Below are positions 1 through 8,337 of a stretch of DNA of 64,000 nucleotides, one piece after another. Below the pieces are notes generated by a model. The model made no database searches, had not been told where the DNA came from, and worked only from the letters and a program-made list of their open reading frames with translations. The DNA is from Hyphomicrobiaceae bacterium UBA7697 (GTDB taxonomy: Bacteria > Pseudomonadota > Alphaproteobacteria > Rhizobiales > Methyloligellaceae). The translations under genes were made by a program, and so were the position numbers. Each line of letters begins with the position of its first letter. Positions within the stretch are counted from its first letter, which is position 1. The stretch covers positions 182,058 to 246,057 of the forward strand of contig DLGJ01000002.1 of assembly GCA_002482645.1 (NCBI GenBank). The letters run 5' to 3'.

Positions 1-637
1 TATATGTACCGTGCTGCACGAGCGGGTACTCGTATTTGAACGTCTCGCCCGGCTGAATAACTTTCTGGCTTAGACCTCCGACACCATCCATCCCACTCGG
101 CAAGATGATGCCGTGCCAATGGATCGAGGTCGGTGCAGGCAGTTTGTTGGTGACGTAGATGCGGATCCGGTCGCCTTCGACGGCCTCGATGGTCGGTCCA
201 TGGACTCGGCCGTTGAAGCCCCACAGCTGTGCCTTCAACCCTGGAGCAAACTCGTGCACCACCTCCTCGGGCACGAGGTGAAACACTTTAACGCCGTCGA
301 CGATTTTGAAGGGAAGCGTCACGCCGTTGGGCGTAATCACGGGGTTATAGTCTTTGCCCGGATCGCCAGGAGGGACGTCAGCGCCCGGTTCGATGGTGCG
401 CGCGGGATGCACGGTTTCCCTGACAACGCTCATCCAGTCTTCTGCAGTTGTCGCAGGATCATCCGTTCCTGGTTGCGACATCGAGCCGGGGCTCATGGAA
501 TTCATGTCATGGCCCTTGTGGTCCATTGATCCATGGCCTTCATGACCTGTCTGTGCCGGGGCGGGGCGCGATGGCAGCACCGCCCATGCGGCAGCCAGGC
601 CGCCAAGCCCGACCGCCTCTCGTCTCGTGAATCCCAT
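1..637 (-). CDS. Multicopper oxidase, N-terminal part (cut by window edge)
   Basis: The first about 212 residues of a periplasmic multicopper oxidase are present; the rest lies beyond position 1. The start has a twin-arginine signal (GFTRREAVGLGG, then a hydrophobic stretch), so the enzyme is probably exported folded by Tat. A His/Met-rich linker follows (HEGHGSMDHKGHDMNSM), then a first cupredoxin domain with the copper-ligand motif HWHG near residue 173 and a GMDG/QPGE context typical of the family. The ATG shares a base with the stop of the upstream tolC-like gene (TGATG), so translation is probably coupled. Likely role: oxidation of Cu(I) or a phenolic substrate in copper tolerance. The C-terminal copper-binding domain cannot be checked here. 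Confidence 0.9.
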   Translation of the reverse strand, partial: MGFTRREAVGLGGLAAAWAVLPSRPAPAQTGHEGHGSMDHKGHDMNSMSPGSMSQPGTDDPATTAEDWMSVVRETVHPARTIEPGADVPPGDPGKDYNPVITPNGVTLPFKIVDGVKVFHLVPEEVVHEFAPGLKAQLWGFNGRVHGPTIEAVEGDRIRIYVTNKLPAPTSIHWHGIILPSGMDGVGGLSQKVIQPGETFKYEYPLVQHGTY

Positions 638-2064
638 CAATGACCTCCTGCCTCTCTCTGAGGCGCTGAAGCTGTTAGGGTCACCCCGCTTCCATCCGTC
701 TCGTCTGGCAGCTTTCCCATTAGAATTTGGGCAAATCGCCAGCGGTCCCGCCAATAGGTCGTGAGCGCTTCGACATATCCCTCTCCGGCCTGGATCTGCC
801 GCTCCTTAGCTTGCAACAGCTGGAAGACGCCGATCTGCATGGCGTTGTACTGACGTTCCGCCGCGCCGAGCAGCCGCTGCGTTTGGGGGACCACGGTGTT
901 CCCATAGTAGAGCGCCGTCTGCCGAGCGGAGATGAACTGCGCCCTGTGGGTTCGGGCGAAAGAGCGAATGCGGATTGCAAGCGCGGTGAACTGGTCCTGC
1001 GCCGCCGCAATTTCCAGCCGCGCCGAGGCCTTCCTCGCCTTTCCCCAATCGAACAACGGGACTACAGCGGCAAAGCTCGGACCCGCCTCATTCTCGGCCT
1101 CTTCGCGCGCGATCTCGCCACCGGCATCAAGCAGGGGCACAAGCGAAGTGGCTTTCACCACCCGGTATGTCTTGCCAAGCGTTATGATCTTTTGGCGGGC
1201 GGCCGCTAGGTCGATGCTCGCTTGTATCGCCTTGGTCTCAGCATCGTTTGTCGGTAAATCCCGACCTCTCACGGACGGAAGACGCTCGGCCGAGTGCCAC
1301 TGCGTTTGCGCCCCCGAGAGTCCCATCAAGCGGTTGGCACGCTCGCGCGCTTGATCGGCAGCAATTTGGGCTTGCGCCAGTTTAACACTGACCTCCACCT
1401 GTTGTGTGACCTCACTTTCATACTCGTAATCGGTGATGTTGCCCGCCTCGCGGAGCGCCTTTGCTGTCTCGAGCGAAGCCTTGGCCGACTGAACGGCTTG
1501 GGTAAACACACCAACGCGTTGCCTCTGGCCCAAATAGTCGATGAAAGCCACGTAAGTCTCTCCGGCAACGGCTACTACCTCGCCGGTAACATTCAGCTTG
1601 GCTTCCGCCAGTTCGGATTCGGCAACGCGCTTGCGCAATGGGATGTAGAGGATGTCGATTACCTGGAGGGCGAGGTTGAACGTGTAATCAGTCGGCCCGC
1701 TTCCCGCTGTCGGGAAGGTAATGGCGCCATCGATGATTGGATTCTTCCACAGACCCGCCTGTACGAGATTCGCCTGCGCAATACCCAGATTGGCGTACAT
1801 GGCCTGAAGATCTCGATTGTTGAGAAGCGCGATCTGAACGGCCGTTTCCGCCGTGAGGGGTTGGGCAAGAAGATTCTCAATCGTCGAGTGGACGGAGGGA
1901 TCAACATACTGCCCGGCGTCCCAACTGATCTGCTGTCCGAGCCGCTGATCCACTGTGCCGGCGACGTCGTTGAATGATCCTTCCGGTGACAGCGTCTGAC
2001 AGCCCGCGAGCGGTAGCACCGCTAAGAGCAGCCCACGCCAGCCATGTCCCGACAACCCGAACAT
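637..2064 (-). CDS. TolC-family outer membrane efflux lipoprotein
   Basis: A 475-residue outer membrane factor of the TolC/CusC type, the exit duct of a tripartite efflux system. The open frame extends upstream to 2301, but the start at 2064 is chosen because a strong GAGGAG site lies just before it and the protein then begins with a lipoprotein signal (LLLAVLPLAGC, lipobox Cys at about residue 23). Two OEP repeats with long helical, Ala/Gln-rich segments (for example AQAQIAADQARERANRLMG) follow. It lies between a small lipoprotein gene and the multicopper oxidase and overlaps the latter by one base. No RND pump or membrane-fusion gene is visible here, so its partners may lie beyond the left edge or elsewhere. 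Copper or silver export is inferred from context. Confidence 0.9.
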   Translation of the reverse strand: MFGLSGHGWRGLLLAVLPLAGCQTLSPEGSFNDVAGTVDQRLGQQISWDAGQYVDPSVHSTIENLLAQPLTAETAVQIALLNNRDLQAMYANLGIAQANLVQAGLWKNPIIDGAITFPTAGSGPTDYTFNLALQVIDILYIPLRKRVAESELAEAKLNVTGEVVAVAGETYVAFIDYLGQRQRVGVFTQAVQSAKASLETAKALREAGNITDYEYESEVTQQVEVSVKLAQAQIAADQARERANRLMGLSGAQTQWHSAERLPSVRGRDLPTNDAETKAIQASIDLAAARQKIITLGKTYRVVKATSLVPLLDAGGEIAREEAENEAGPSFAAVVPLFDWGKARKASARLEIAAAQDQFTALAIRIRSFARTHRAQFISARQTALYYGNTVVPQTQRLLGAAERQYNAMQIGVFQLLQAKERQIQAGEGYVEALTTYWRDRWRFAQILMGKLPDETDGSGVTLTASAPQREAGGH

Positions 2065-2074
2065 GGTCTCCTCC

Positions 2075-2317
2075 TCAGTGATGATGTTGTTGAGGGGAAG
2101 ACTTCGCGTTCGAAGCTGGTACGGCGCCAACTTCGCCGACGTCTGGCACGACGGGCGCGGGGTCAGGACCCTGGATGGGCGGCACCCTGATTGGAGGCGC
2201 AGACTGCGCGGTTGGGCTTGCTGGGTGGTTGTAAGGCAGCACCAGCTCGCCATCCTGACTGTGACGGCAGCCAACCAATAGACTGAGGAGTAGAAAAACA
2301 ACTGCGCTCCGTATCAT
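2075..2317 (-). CDS. Small putative lipoprotein with His-rich tail
   Basis: An 80-residue predicted lipoprotein. It starts MIRSAVVFLLLSLLVGC, a short signal peptide with a lipobox Cys at residue 17. The rest is low in complexity and proline-rich and ends in QQHHH, a possible metal-binding tail. A GGGGGG-type ribosome site precedes the ATG, and the stop lies 10 nt before the tolC-like start, so the two are probably co-transcribed. No family is recognised. Copper-cluster membership is inferred from position and the His tail only. The proline-rich middle suggests a flexible tether rather than a folded enzyme. Confidence 0.65.
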   Translation of the reverse strand: MIRSAVVFLLLSLLVGCRHSQDGELVLPYNHPASPTAQSAPPIRVPPIQGPDPAPVVPDVGEVGAVPASNAKSSPQQHHH

Positions 2318-2389
2318 ATCGCCCCCCGTGTGCTAACGAAGCGGGTCGGCAATAGGCCGTCCCGCCCACAGCTAGTTCGCGGAGAAGCG

Positions 2390-2800
2390 CTAGATACGGA
2401 AGCGTTGAGTCTTGAGGTAGGTGTGCGTGCCCTCGAGCGAGGCAACAAATGGTGGACCCGTCGGGCTGGTGGAACCCCGATCAGGGATCACGTGCACGAC
2501 TGTGTAAGTAAGGGTCGCCAGGACTGGCTGTAGTTGAGGCGCGTGGCTGAGAACGGCCGTCCCGCTATCGAAAAAACGCTCGGCAATCCAGCTGCTGCAA
2601 GAGTTGCAGCAGCTGTCCTCATGCTCCGCTGCAGGGCGGACACAGTCTACCTCGCCGTGCTCCGAATGCGCTGACGCGGCCCCGGCCGCAACGTGCACAT
2701 GGCCAGCGCCCGACGCGAGCGCTGCGGCGAGCGGGGCACAAGGAAACGCGAGCAGCGCCGCGACGAGGCCCACTACGAGGCCACGCCGCAGCTGAGTCAT
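2390..2800 (-). CDS. Cys/His-rich exported hypothetical protein
   Basis: A 136-residue protein counted from the Met at 2800, chosen because it directly precedes a signal peptide (TQLRRGLVVGLVAALLAFP, then APLAAALA). An upstream in-frame Met at 2854 is also possible. The mature part carries HVHVAAG, HSEHGEVDC and a cysteine cluster (EHEDSCCNSCSSW), a plausible soft-metal site. The second half is hydrophobic and Thr/Val-rich without a clear transmembrane helix. It is the first gene of the minus-strand set that continues into the lipoprotein, tolC-like and oxidase genes. No family is recognised with confidence; it recalls the small His/Cys exported proteins often found in copper clusters. Confidence 0.6.
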   Translation of the reverse strand: MTQLRRGLVVGLVAALLAFPCAPLAAALASGAGHVHVAAGAASAHSEHGEVDCVRPAAEHEDSCCNSCSSWIAERFFDSGTAVLSHAPQLQPVLATLTYTVVHVIPDRGSTSPTGPPFVASLEGTHTYLKTQRFRI

Positions 2801-2969
2801 GAAACCCTGGTGGCCATAGGCGAGATGAACCATGGCAGGATCATAGGTGAACAACCATGCCGCGGAAAGCCAGATCGTGTCGGTTTGTGGTGGCTTGGGA
2901 GATTTTCACGCACATGTTACAGAAAAGACGCGAGGCTCGAAGCGTATGAGAAGATGCTCGCTTTAAGAC

Positions 2970-3013
2970 CAGGCTCTACTTAAGCTCTAAGACCTCCCTC
3001 AGGCTCTACTTAA
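2970..3013. repeat. 14-bp direct repeat, possible regulator site
   Basis: The 14-mer caggctctacttaa occurs at 2970-2983 and again at 3000-3013, a 30-bp start-to-start spacing of nearly three helical turns. It lies about 170-210 bp upstream of the first gene of the minus-strand copper set. The pair could be a binding site for a regulator dimer; no known consensus is matched with confidence. Confidence 0.4.
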
Positions 3014-3192
3014 CAAAAGTCCTGGACATTACCTAGGCTCAACCACTGGTTGCGCCCCAAAGACAAGCTGGTTGGGTGCGAAGAAAGATCTGTCGCCTAT
3101 GGTACGGGCGTGAGTGCAGTGTGGTGGCAAAGATGCGAACGTACTCCGTCTTGTCCTGCTGTCCACAGCATTTCAACATCGCGCTGACATGC

Positions 3193-3225
3193 AAAACGCC
3201 CCGCCAGTTGGGGCTGGCGGGGCGT
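3193..3225 (-). terminator. Intrinsic terminator after the iron-binding pseudogene
   Basis: A perfect 12-bp stem (3196-3207 paired with 3214-3225) closes a 6-nt loop. Read on the minus strand it is followed directly by a short T run (TTTTGC). It lies about 80 bp beyond the stop of the decayed substrate-binding protein gene and fits rho-independent termination of that transcript. Confidence 0.8.
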
Positions 3226-3307
3226 AAGAATACGGCAGAGAGAACGCAGATAACTGCCGTACAACTCTTATGGCATCCCGCTGGGAGACCGGGCCTAAGG
3301 TCTTTCG

Positions 3308-4353
3308 TTATGAGCTCGGCCCTTCGTCGAAGCCCACCTTGTCCACCAGCTCGCTGGCCGCCTTGCGCAGATCCGCGATCTCGTTGAGCGAGATGGGGTC
3401 CGATTTGAACGCCCCCCAGGACTGCACGAGATCCGACCACGCGACGCCCTCCTTCACCGGGTACTCGCTGTTCACGTCCGCGTACATCTCCTGGCCTTTG
3501 TCGGAGGCCAGGAACTCGACCAGCTTCATCGCATTCGCTTGGTTGGGGGCGTTCTTCGCCACGATGGCGCCGGACACGTTCACGTGCGTGCCGCGGCCTT
3601 CCGTGTTCGGGAACAGCATGTTCACCGAGTTCGCCCATTCCTTCTGCTCGGGATGCTCGTCGTCGGTGAGCATCTTGCCCATGTAGTAGGTGTTGCCGAT
3701 CGCGAGGTCGCACTCGCCGGCGTAGACGCCCTTGACCTGAAGCCGGTCGTTGCCGGCGGGCTTGCGCGCCAGGTTGGCTTTCACGCCGCGCAGTCACTCC
3801 TCGGTCTTCTCCTCGCCGTGATGGGCGATCATCGAGGCGATCAACGCCACGTTGTAGGAATGCTGGCCGGAGCGGATGCAAATCTTGCCGCGCCATTTCG
3901 GGTCGGCGAGATCTTCGTAGGTGATGGTATCCTCTTCAACCCTGCCTTAGAGGCGTAGACCACGCGGGCGCGGCGGGTGAGGCCGATCCACTCGTTGTTC
4001 TCGCCGCGATAGGCCGGCGGAACCGCGTCAATCACCGCTTTGGACTCGATCGGCTGGGCGATCCCCGAGGCCACCGCCTGGCTGAGATTGCCGATGTCCA
4101 CGGTGAGCAGCACGTCGGCGGGGCTGTTGCGGCCCTCGGCCTCGATGCGCTCGATCAATCCCTTCTCGGCGAAGATCACATTGGTCTTGATGCCGGTCTC
4201 GTCGCTGAACTCTTTGAGCAGCGGTTCGATGAGATAGGGCTGACGGTACGAATAGATGTTGACCTCGCCGGCAGTCTCGGCCGCATAGGTGTTGGTGGCC
4301 CCAGAAAAGAGCAGAAGAGCCGAAAGCACACCGTTAACAAGCCAGGTTCGCAT
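3308..4353 (-). pseudogene. Fe(3+) ABC transporter substrate-binding protein, inactivated
   Basis: The remains of a periplasmic ferric-ion-binding protein (FbpA/FutA/IdiA family, about 345 residues when intact). The first part (3841-4353) has a signal peptide ending NTYAAE, then EVNIYSYRQPYL, ADVLLTVDIGNL and WIGLTRRARVV. Near 3940 the frame shifts: the next frame continues DTITYEDLADPKWRGK, the expected homologous sequence. A second lesion near 3795 turns the Trp codon of EEWLRG into TGA. The second part (3308-3784) keeps the Tyr-containing iron site region (GECDLAIGNTYYMG) and the C-terminal lobe. Two independent lesions argue for real decay rather than one sequencing error. No permease or ATPase gene adjoins it. 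Confidence 0.85.
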
Positions 4354-4372
4354 CTGAATTCTCCATGACTCT

Positions 4373-5149
4373 TTAAAATTCGACTTCGATGTCGAACTTG
4401 TAGGTGAAGTCCGAGACTGCCTCGCTCACGCCGAACAGCACGCCACCCGCCACTTTCCACTCGGGGTCTCCCGCGGCGTGGGGAAACTCGTAATAAACGA
4501 CAGGGCCGAGGCGATGCCCCTGTTCGTCGAATGATCCGGCATGAGAGAGATCTTCGATCTCGCTATAGCCCTCAACGCCGAGGGCCCATCGCTCGGTCAA
4601 CTCGCGCTTCAAGCGCCAGTTGACCTTGAGCTCCAAGCTGTCGATGTCGACGTGATCGCCGACCTGACCAAAGAAGAACGTGTTGACCGTGACGGAGTCC
4701 TTCCCCCAGACGTATTTGGCTAATGGACCGAACAGAATCTCGTCCGGCTCGCCACCCAAAAGAGCCCACTCATATAACGCTCGAAACGCGAGTCCGAGGC
4801 CGTCCCCGTGGCGCTCAATGAGCTCATACTGACCACCGAGCTCGATCTCCTCAGCTACGAAATCCCCTCCAATGGGCTGCTCGAACACCTGCTCGACGAT
4901 AATCTCAAATCGATCCGTCAGACCGTATTTCTCTTCCAACTCGTGCGAGTGTCTGAGGCGCTCATCTTCGCCCGGTCCAGAATAAAGCGCGCCATGCTCC
5001 TCGATCTCGAGCTCGCCCTTATGGACCTCCGGCGAGCGGACATAGAATTGTGCACTGGCGGGCGCGGCGCCCGCCACCACAACGGCGACGGCGAAGCCGA
5101 TCGCGACAACACGCCTCCACTGCCCAGGCAGATTGTTCCCCAATCCCAT
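4373..5149 (-). CDS. Putative outer membrane beta-barrel protein
   Basis: A 258-residue exported protein. Residues 1-34 form a signal peptide (AVAVVVAGAAPASAQF). The mature part alternates short amphipathic strands with acidic turns, for example ELGGQYELIERHGDGLGLAFRA and LKVNWRLKRELTERWALGV, and ends in an aromatic residue (DIEVEF), as outer membrane barrels often do. It most resembles uncharacterised barrel proteins found beside copper and metal genes. Its stop lies 19 bp before the start of the decayed iron-binding gene, so they form one transcription unit ended by the terminator at 3193. The substrate is unknown. Confidence 0.65.
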   Translation of the reverse strand: MGLGNNLPGQWRRVVAIGFAVAVVVAGAAPASAQFYVRSPEVHKGELEIEEHGALYSGPGEDERLRHSHELEEKYGLTDRFEIIVEQVFEQPIGGDFVAEEIELGGQYELIERHGDGLGLAFRALYEWALLGGEPDEILFGPLAKYVWGKDSVTVNTFFFGQVGDHVDIDSLELKVNWRLKRELTERWALGVEGYSEIEDLSHAGSFDEQGHRLGPVVYYEFPHAAGDPEWKVAGGVLFGVSEAVSDFTYKFDIEVEF

Positions 5150-5569
5150 GAGTGCACCCCAGTTTAGACGTTGTTAGGTGGCGATTATAGGATCGAGTGG
5201 TCTGTGACTAATGTGAAAAACGTTCAGGAAGATAGTTGAGCAGAATTCAGGTGGGGGAAGTTTGCCAGATGGCCGGCCCTCCATGCTGCGCAGTATCGAG
5301 CCTCCTCGGTGTCGAGTATCAGCTGCTGAAACCTATTGGCACCAGCCCCTATCCTGCCGAGACTCGTTGTCGGCGGTCAGATCGTTGATTGAAGGTCTCG
5401 TCTGGAGCCAATCGGTCGTGGACGTCGACTTTTCCTTGCTGGAGAATCCAGCGGGATCACATGTCCAAGACGTTGACCTTCGGCACGCGAAGTGATCCCC
5501 TAATGTTGCGGGGCCATGAGGTCCGTCAGCGCTATTTGAACCGCGCGGTTCATTTGAGGGAAGCGCTAG
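5150..5569. other. Divergent intergenic region upstream of copAB
   Basis: A 420-bp gap between the minus-strand barrel gene and the plus-strand copA. It holds the candidate MerR-type promoter at 5473-5504. The short open frames inside it show no protein features. Confidence 0.6.
5473..5504 (+). promoter_or_regulatory. Candidate CueR/MerR-type promoter for copAB
   Basis: A -35 element TTGACC (5473-5478) and a -10-like CCTAAT (5499-5504) are separated by 20 bp, longer than the usual 17 and typical of MerR-family promoters. Within and overlapping the spacer is the dyad CTTCG-n5-CGAAG (5478-5492), reminiscent of CueR sites (ACCTTCC-n-GGAAGGT). It lies about 65 bp upstream of copA. The MerR protein encoded at 14125-14511 is one possible regulator. 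Confidence 0.5.
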
Positions 5570-7351
5570 ATGAAGATTAACCGCCGTTCGTTCCTTGGCG
5601 GCAGCGCAGCCGCCGCCAGTGTCGCTGCCTTTAGCCCGCTCCTGCCGGCATGGGCACGCAGCGGCAGCCGGGGCGTCGGCCCGACGGTCCCCACTGAATG
5701 GGGACCGGATATCGCGCTGACGATCGAGAACAGCCCGTTCACCGTGGGCGGCCGAACGGGCAAAGCGATCACCATAAATGGGACGCTACCTGCGCCTCTA
5801 CTAAGGATGCGGGAGGGCGACAGGGTCCACCTCGCTGTGACGAACCGGCTCGAGGAAGATACGTCCATACATTGGCACGGCTTCCTCATTCCTTTTGATA
5901 TGGATGGCGTTCCGGGCGTCAGCTTTCCCGGCATCCGGCCGGGACAAACGTTCCATTACGAGTTCACGCTGCGGCAGTCAGGCACGTACTGGTACCACAG
6001 CCACTCCGGCCTCCAGGAGCAGGCTGGACACTACGGTCCAGTGATTATCGATCCTGCGGCGCAAGATCCAGTCCAGTACGATCGCGAGCATGTCATGGTT
6101 CTCTCTGACTGGGCCTTTATGAGCCCGGAGAGAATCTTTACGCAGCTGAAACAAGAAGGCGGGCACTTCAACCGCAATAATCTCACGTTGTTCGGTCTCT
6201 TCAACCAGCGTCACAACCCGGCGCAAGACATGTCCCTTGAAGAGCGCGTGATGTGGAAAAGGATGACGATGGATCCGACCGACATCTCGGATGTCACCGG
6301 GGCCATCTACACCTATTTGATAAACGGCCATGGTCCCCAGGAAAATTGGACGGGCCTCTTCGTTCCCGGCGAACGCGTCCGCCTCCGCTTCATCAATGCC
6401 TCGGCCATGACCGTCTTCAATGTACGAATTCCTGGCTTGCCGATGACGGTCGTGAATGCCGATGGCGAGAATGTCCGACCGGTCACGGTCGGCGAATTCC
6501 AGGTCTCCGTGGCCGAAACCTACGATGTCATTGTCCAGCCGACCCGCGCCAACGCCTATACCGTCGTTGCTGAAGCCGTCGATCGCTCGGGCATGGGCCG
6601 GGCCACACTCGCGCCACGCATGGGTATGGCGGCTGCTGTCCCGCCGCTCCGACCGCGTCCGCTCCTGACCATGGCAGACATGGGCATGGGGGGAATGGGT
6701 TCAATGGGTGGCATGGATCACGGCTCGATGGGCGGCATGAATCACGGCTCATCGAGCGGCATGGATTCGATGGGTCGGATGAACCGCAGAAAAATGCGCA
6801 ATCCAGAGAACGCGCCTCCCGACGTGAAGGTCGGAGTGGGAGTCGATATGATCGCTCCAATGCCGAAGGACCGGACAGGCGAGCCAGGTCTTGGACTAAA
6901 AGACGTCGGACATCGCGTCTTGACCTACCGCGATCTTGTTGCACTCAAGCCAAACAAGGATCAGCGGCGACCGTCTCGTTACATGGAGATCCATCTCACC
7001 GGCAACATGGAGCGCTTCATGTGGTCGTTCGACGGTAAGAAATTCAGCTCTGGCGTGGAGCCGTTCCGTTTCGCCCTCGATGAAAGGGTGCGCGTCACGC
7101 TGGTCAACGACACCATGATGCAACACCCCATTCACCTCCATGGCCACTTCATGGAGTTGGTGAATGGCCATCCCGGCCATCACCCGCTGAAACACACCTT
7201 GAATGTCCTCCCAGGAAGTAAGCTGAGCTTCGACCTGACCGCAGATAATCCGGGGGATTGGGCGTTTCACTGCCACCTCCTCTATCACATGCACGCCGGC
7301 ATGTTTAATGTCGTCACCGTCCGTCCTCTGACGCGTCGGAGGCGGGGATGA
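5570..7351 (+). CDS. copA: Copper resistance multicopper oxidase CopA
   Basis: A 593-residue periplasmic multicopper oxidase of the CopA/PcoA type that oxidises Cu(I) and may bind excess copper. The Tat signal (NRRSFLGGSAAAAS) is at residues 3-17. The first cupredoxin domain has HWHG at 101-104 and YWYHSHSG at 140-147. A central Met/His-rich insert (about 368-405, repeats such as MGGMDHGSM and MGGMNHGSS) is the usual copper-loading region. The C-terminal domain has HPIHLHGHF near 517 and the type 1/trinuclear motif HCHLLYHMHAGM near 566, so all copper-site motifs are present. Length is normal for CopA. Its stop overlaps the copB start (ATGA), and a MerR-type promoter candidate lies upstream. 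Confidence 0.95.
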   Translation: MKINRRSFLGGSAAAASVAAFSPLLPAWARSGSRGVGPTVPTEWGPDIALTIENSPFTVGGRTGKAITINGTLPAPLLRMREGDRVHLAVTNRLEEDTSIHWHGFLIPFDMDGVPGVSFPGIRPGQTFHYEFTLRQSGTYWYHSHSGLQEQAGHYGPVIIDPAAQDPVQYDREHVMVLSDWAFMSPERIFTQLKQEGGHFNRNNLTLFGLFNQRHNPAQDMSLEERVMWKRMTMDPTDISDVTGAIYTYLINGHGPQENWTGLFVPGERVRLRFINASAMTVFNVRIPGLPMTVVNADGENVRPVTVGEFQVSVAETYDVIVQPTRANAYTVVAEAVDRSGMGRATLAPRMGMAAAVPPLRPRPLLTMADMGMGGMGSMGGMDHGSMGGMNHGSSSGMDSMGRMNRRKMRNPENAPPDVKVGVGVDMIAPMPKDRTGEPGLGLKDVGHRVLTYRDLVALKPNKDQRRPSRYMEIHLTGNMERFMWSFDGKKFSSGVEPFRFALDERVRVTLVNDTMMQHPIHLHGHFMELVNGHPGHHPLKHTLNVLPGSKLSFDLTADNPGDWAFHCHLLYHMHAGMFNVVTVRPLTRRRRG

Positions 7352-8217
7352 GGATACTGATCTTTGCTCTGGTATCGTGCTTGCTGCCATCCGCGGCGTT
7401 TGCACACCACACAGCTGAGCACAGCAAGAGCATGATGATGGGGCAGATGGGAGATCCTGCGCCGCTCCATGAAGCGCCTCCACCGCCGGAGGCTTTTTCC
7501 GGCCCTGCCCATGCCGCGGACATCGTGTTCGATCCCGTGACCATGGCAGAAGCGCGAGAGGACGCGAGACGTGAGCTGGGCGCAACGAACGCCTACAAGA
7601 TCATGATCGACCGCCTCGAAGCGAGAATGAAGGAAGGAAACGACGACTACCTTTGGGAAGGCCAAGGCTGGTATGGCGGCGATTTGAATAAGCTTTGGGT
7701 CAAGACCGAAGGCGAAGGAGAGTTTGGAGAAGATCCTGAAGAGGCCGAATTACAGGCGTTGTGGAGCCGTGCGATCAATCCTTGGTTCGACTTTCAGGCG
7801 GGCGCCCGACACGACTTCTTGCCTGGCGATTTGGATCGATCATATCTCGTCGTCGGAATTCTGGGGCTGGCGCCGTATTTCTTTGAGCTAGACACAGCAG
7901 CATTTCTGTCGGACGAGGGAGATCTGACGGCGCGCTTCGAAGGTGAATACGATCAGCTCCTGACGCAGAAACTCATCCTGCAGCCCCGCATAGAGCTGAA
8001 TTTTTCGGCGCAAGATGTGCCCGAACTCGGTCTCGGCAGCGGTCTCACCTCGGTGGAAACCGGCCTTCGGCTTCGCTACGAGTTTCATCCCGAGTTTGCC
8101 CCCTATATCGGAATTGGCTACGAGCGGCTTATCGGAGACACGGCAGACTACGCCCGGGCCGCCAACGAGGACCTAGGCGGCTGGCGAGCACTGGCAGGGC
8201 TTAGAGCCTGGTTTTGA
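7348..8217 (+). CDS. copB: Copper resistance outer membrane protein CopB
   Basis: A 289-residue CopB/PcoB-type outer membrane protein. Residues 1-19 form a signal peptide (LIFALVSCLLPSAAFA). A short His/Met-rich segment (HHTAEHSKSMMMGQMGD) follows, shorter than in many CopB proteins. The conserved barrel begins around residue 85 (YKIMIDRLEARM, DYLWEGQGWYGGDLNKLWVKTEGE) and runs to a C-terminal aromatic residue (LAGLRAWF). It probably binds or exports copper at the outer membrane together with CopA. The start overlaps copA by 4 nt, giving a tight copAB operon that ends at the terminator at 8231-8263. Confidence 0.95.
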   Translation: MRILIFALVSCLLPSAAFAHHTAEHSKSMMMGQMGDPAPLHEAPPPPEAFSGPAHAADIVFDPVTMAEAREDARRELGATNAYKIMIDRLEARMKEGNDDYLWEGQGWYGGDLNKLWVKTEGEGEFGEDPEEAELQALWSRAINPWFDFQAGARHDFLPGDLDRSYLVVGILGLAPYFFELDTAAFLSDEGDLTARFEGEYDQLLTQKLILQPRIELNFSAQDVPELGLGSGLTSVETGLRLRYEFHPEFAPYIGIGYERLIGDTADYARAANEDLGGWRALAGLRAWF

Positions 8218-8230
8218 TGTGCTGCGTATG

Positions 8231-8263
8231 AAAAACCCCCAGCCGGCGATGGGCTGGGGGTTT
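8231..8263 (+). terminator. Intrinsic terminator after copB
   Basis: A perfect 12-bp stem (aaacccccagcc at 8233-8244 with its complement at 8252-8263) around a 7-nt loop lies 13 bp past the copB stop. The stem ends in an A/T tract on both sides, so it could stop transcription in either direction. Confidence 0.85.
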
Positions 8264-8337
8264 AAGGGCTCAACAACGCTGGCTCGGCAGCCGCGTCAGT
8301 TGTCTCTATAGCCTGTGACCGTTCTGAATGCAAAGAC

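Larger units (their letters stand above)
2801..3307. other. Intergenic region with direct repeat and terminator
   Basis: About 500 bp without a convincing gene. It contains the likely promoter of the minus-strand copper genes, a 14-bp direct repeat and the intrinsic terminator of the decayed iron-binding protein gene. Short open frames here have no signal peptide, ribosome site or recognisable motif. Confidence 0.6.

Noticed and set aside
113..529. 138-residue plus-strand frame at the left edge
   Set aside because: Antisense to the multicopper oxidase, whose motifs on the minus strand are unambiguous.
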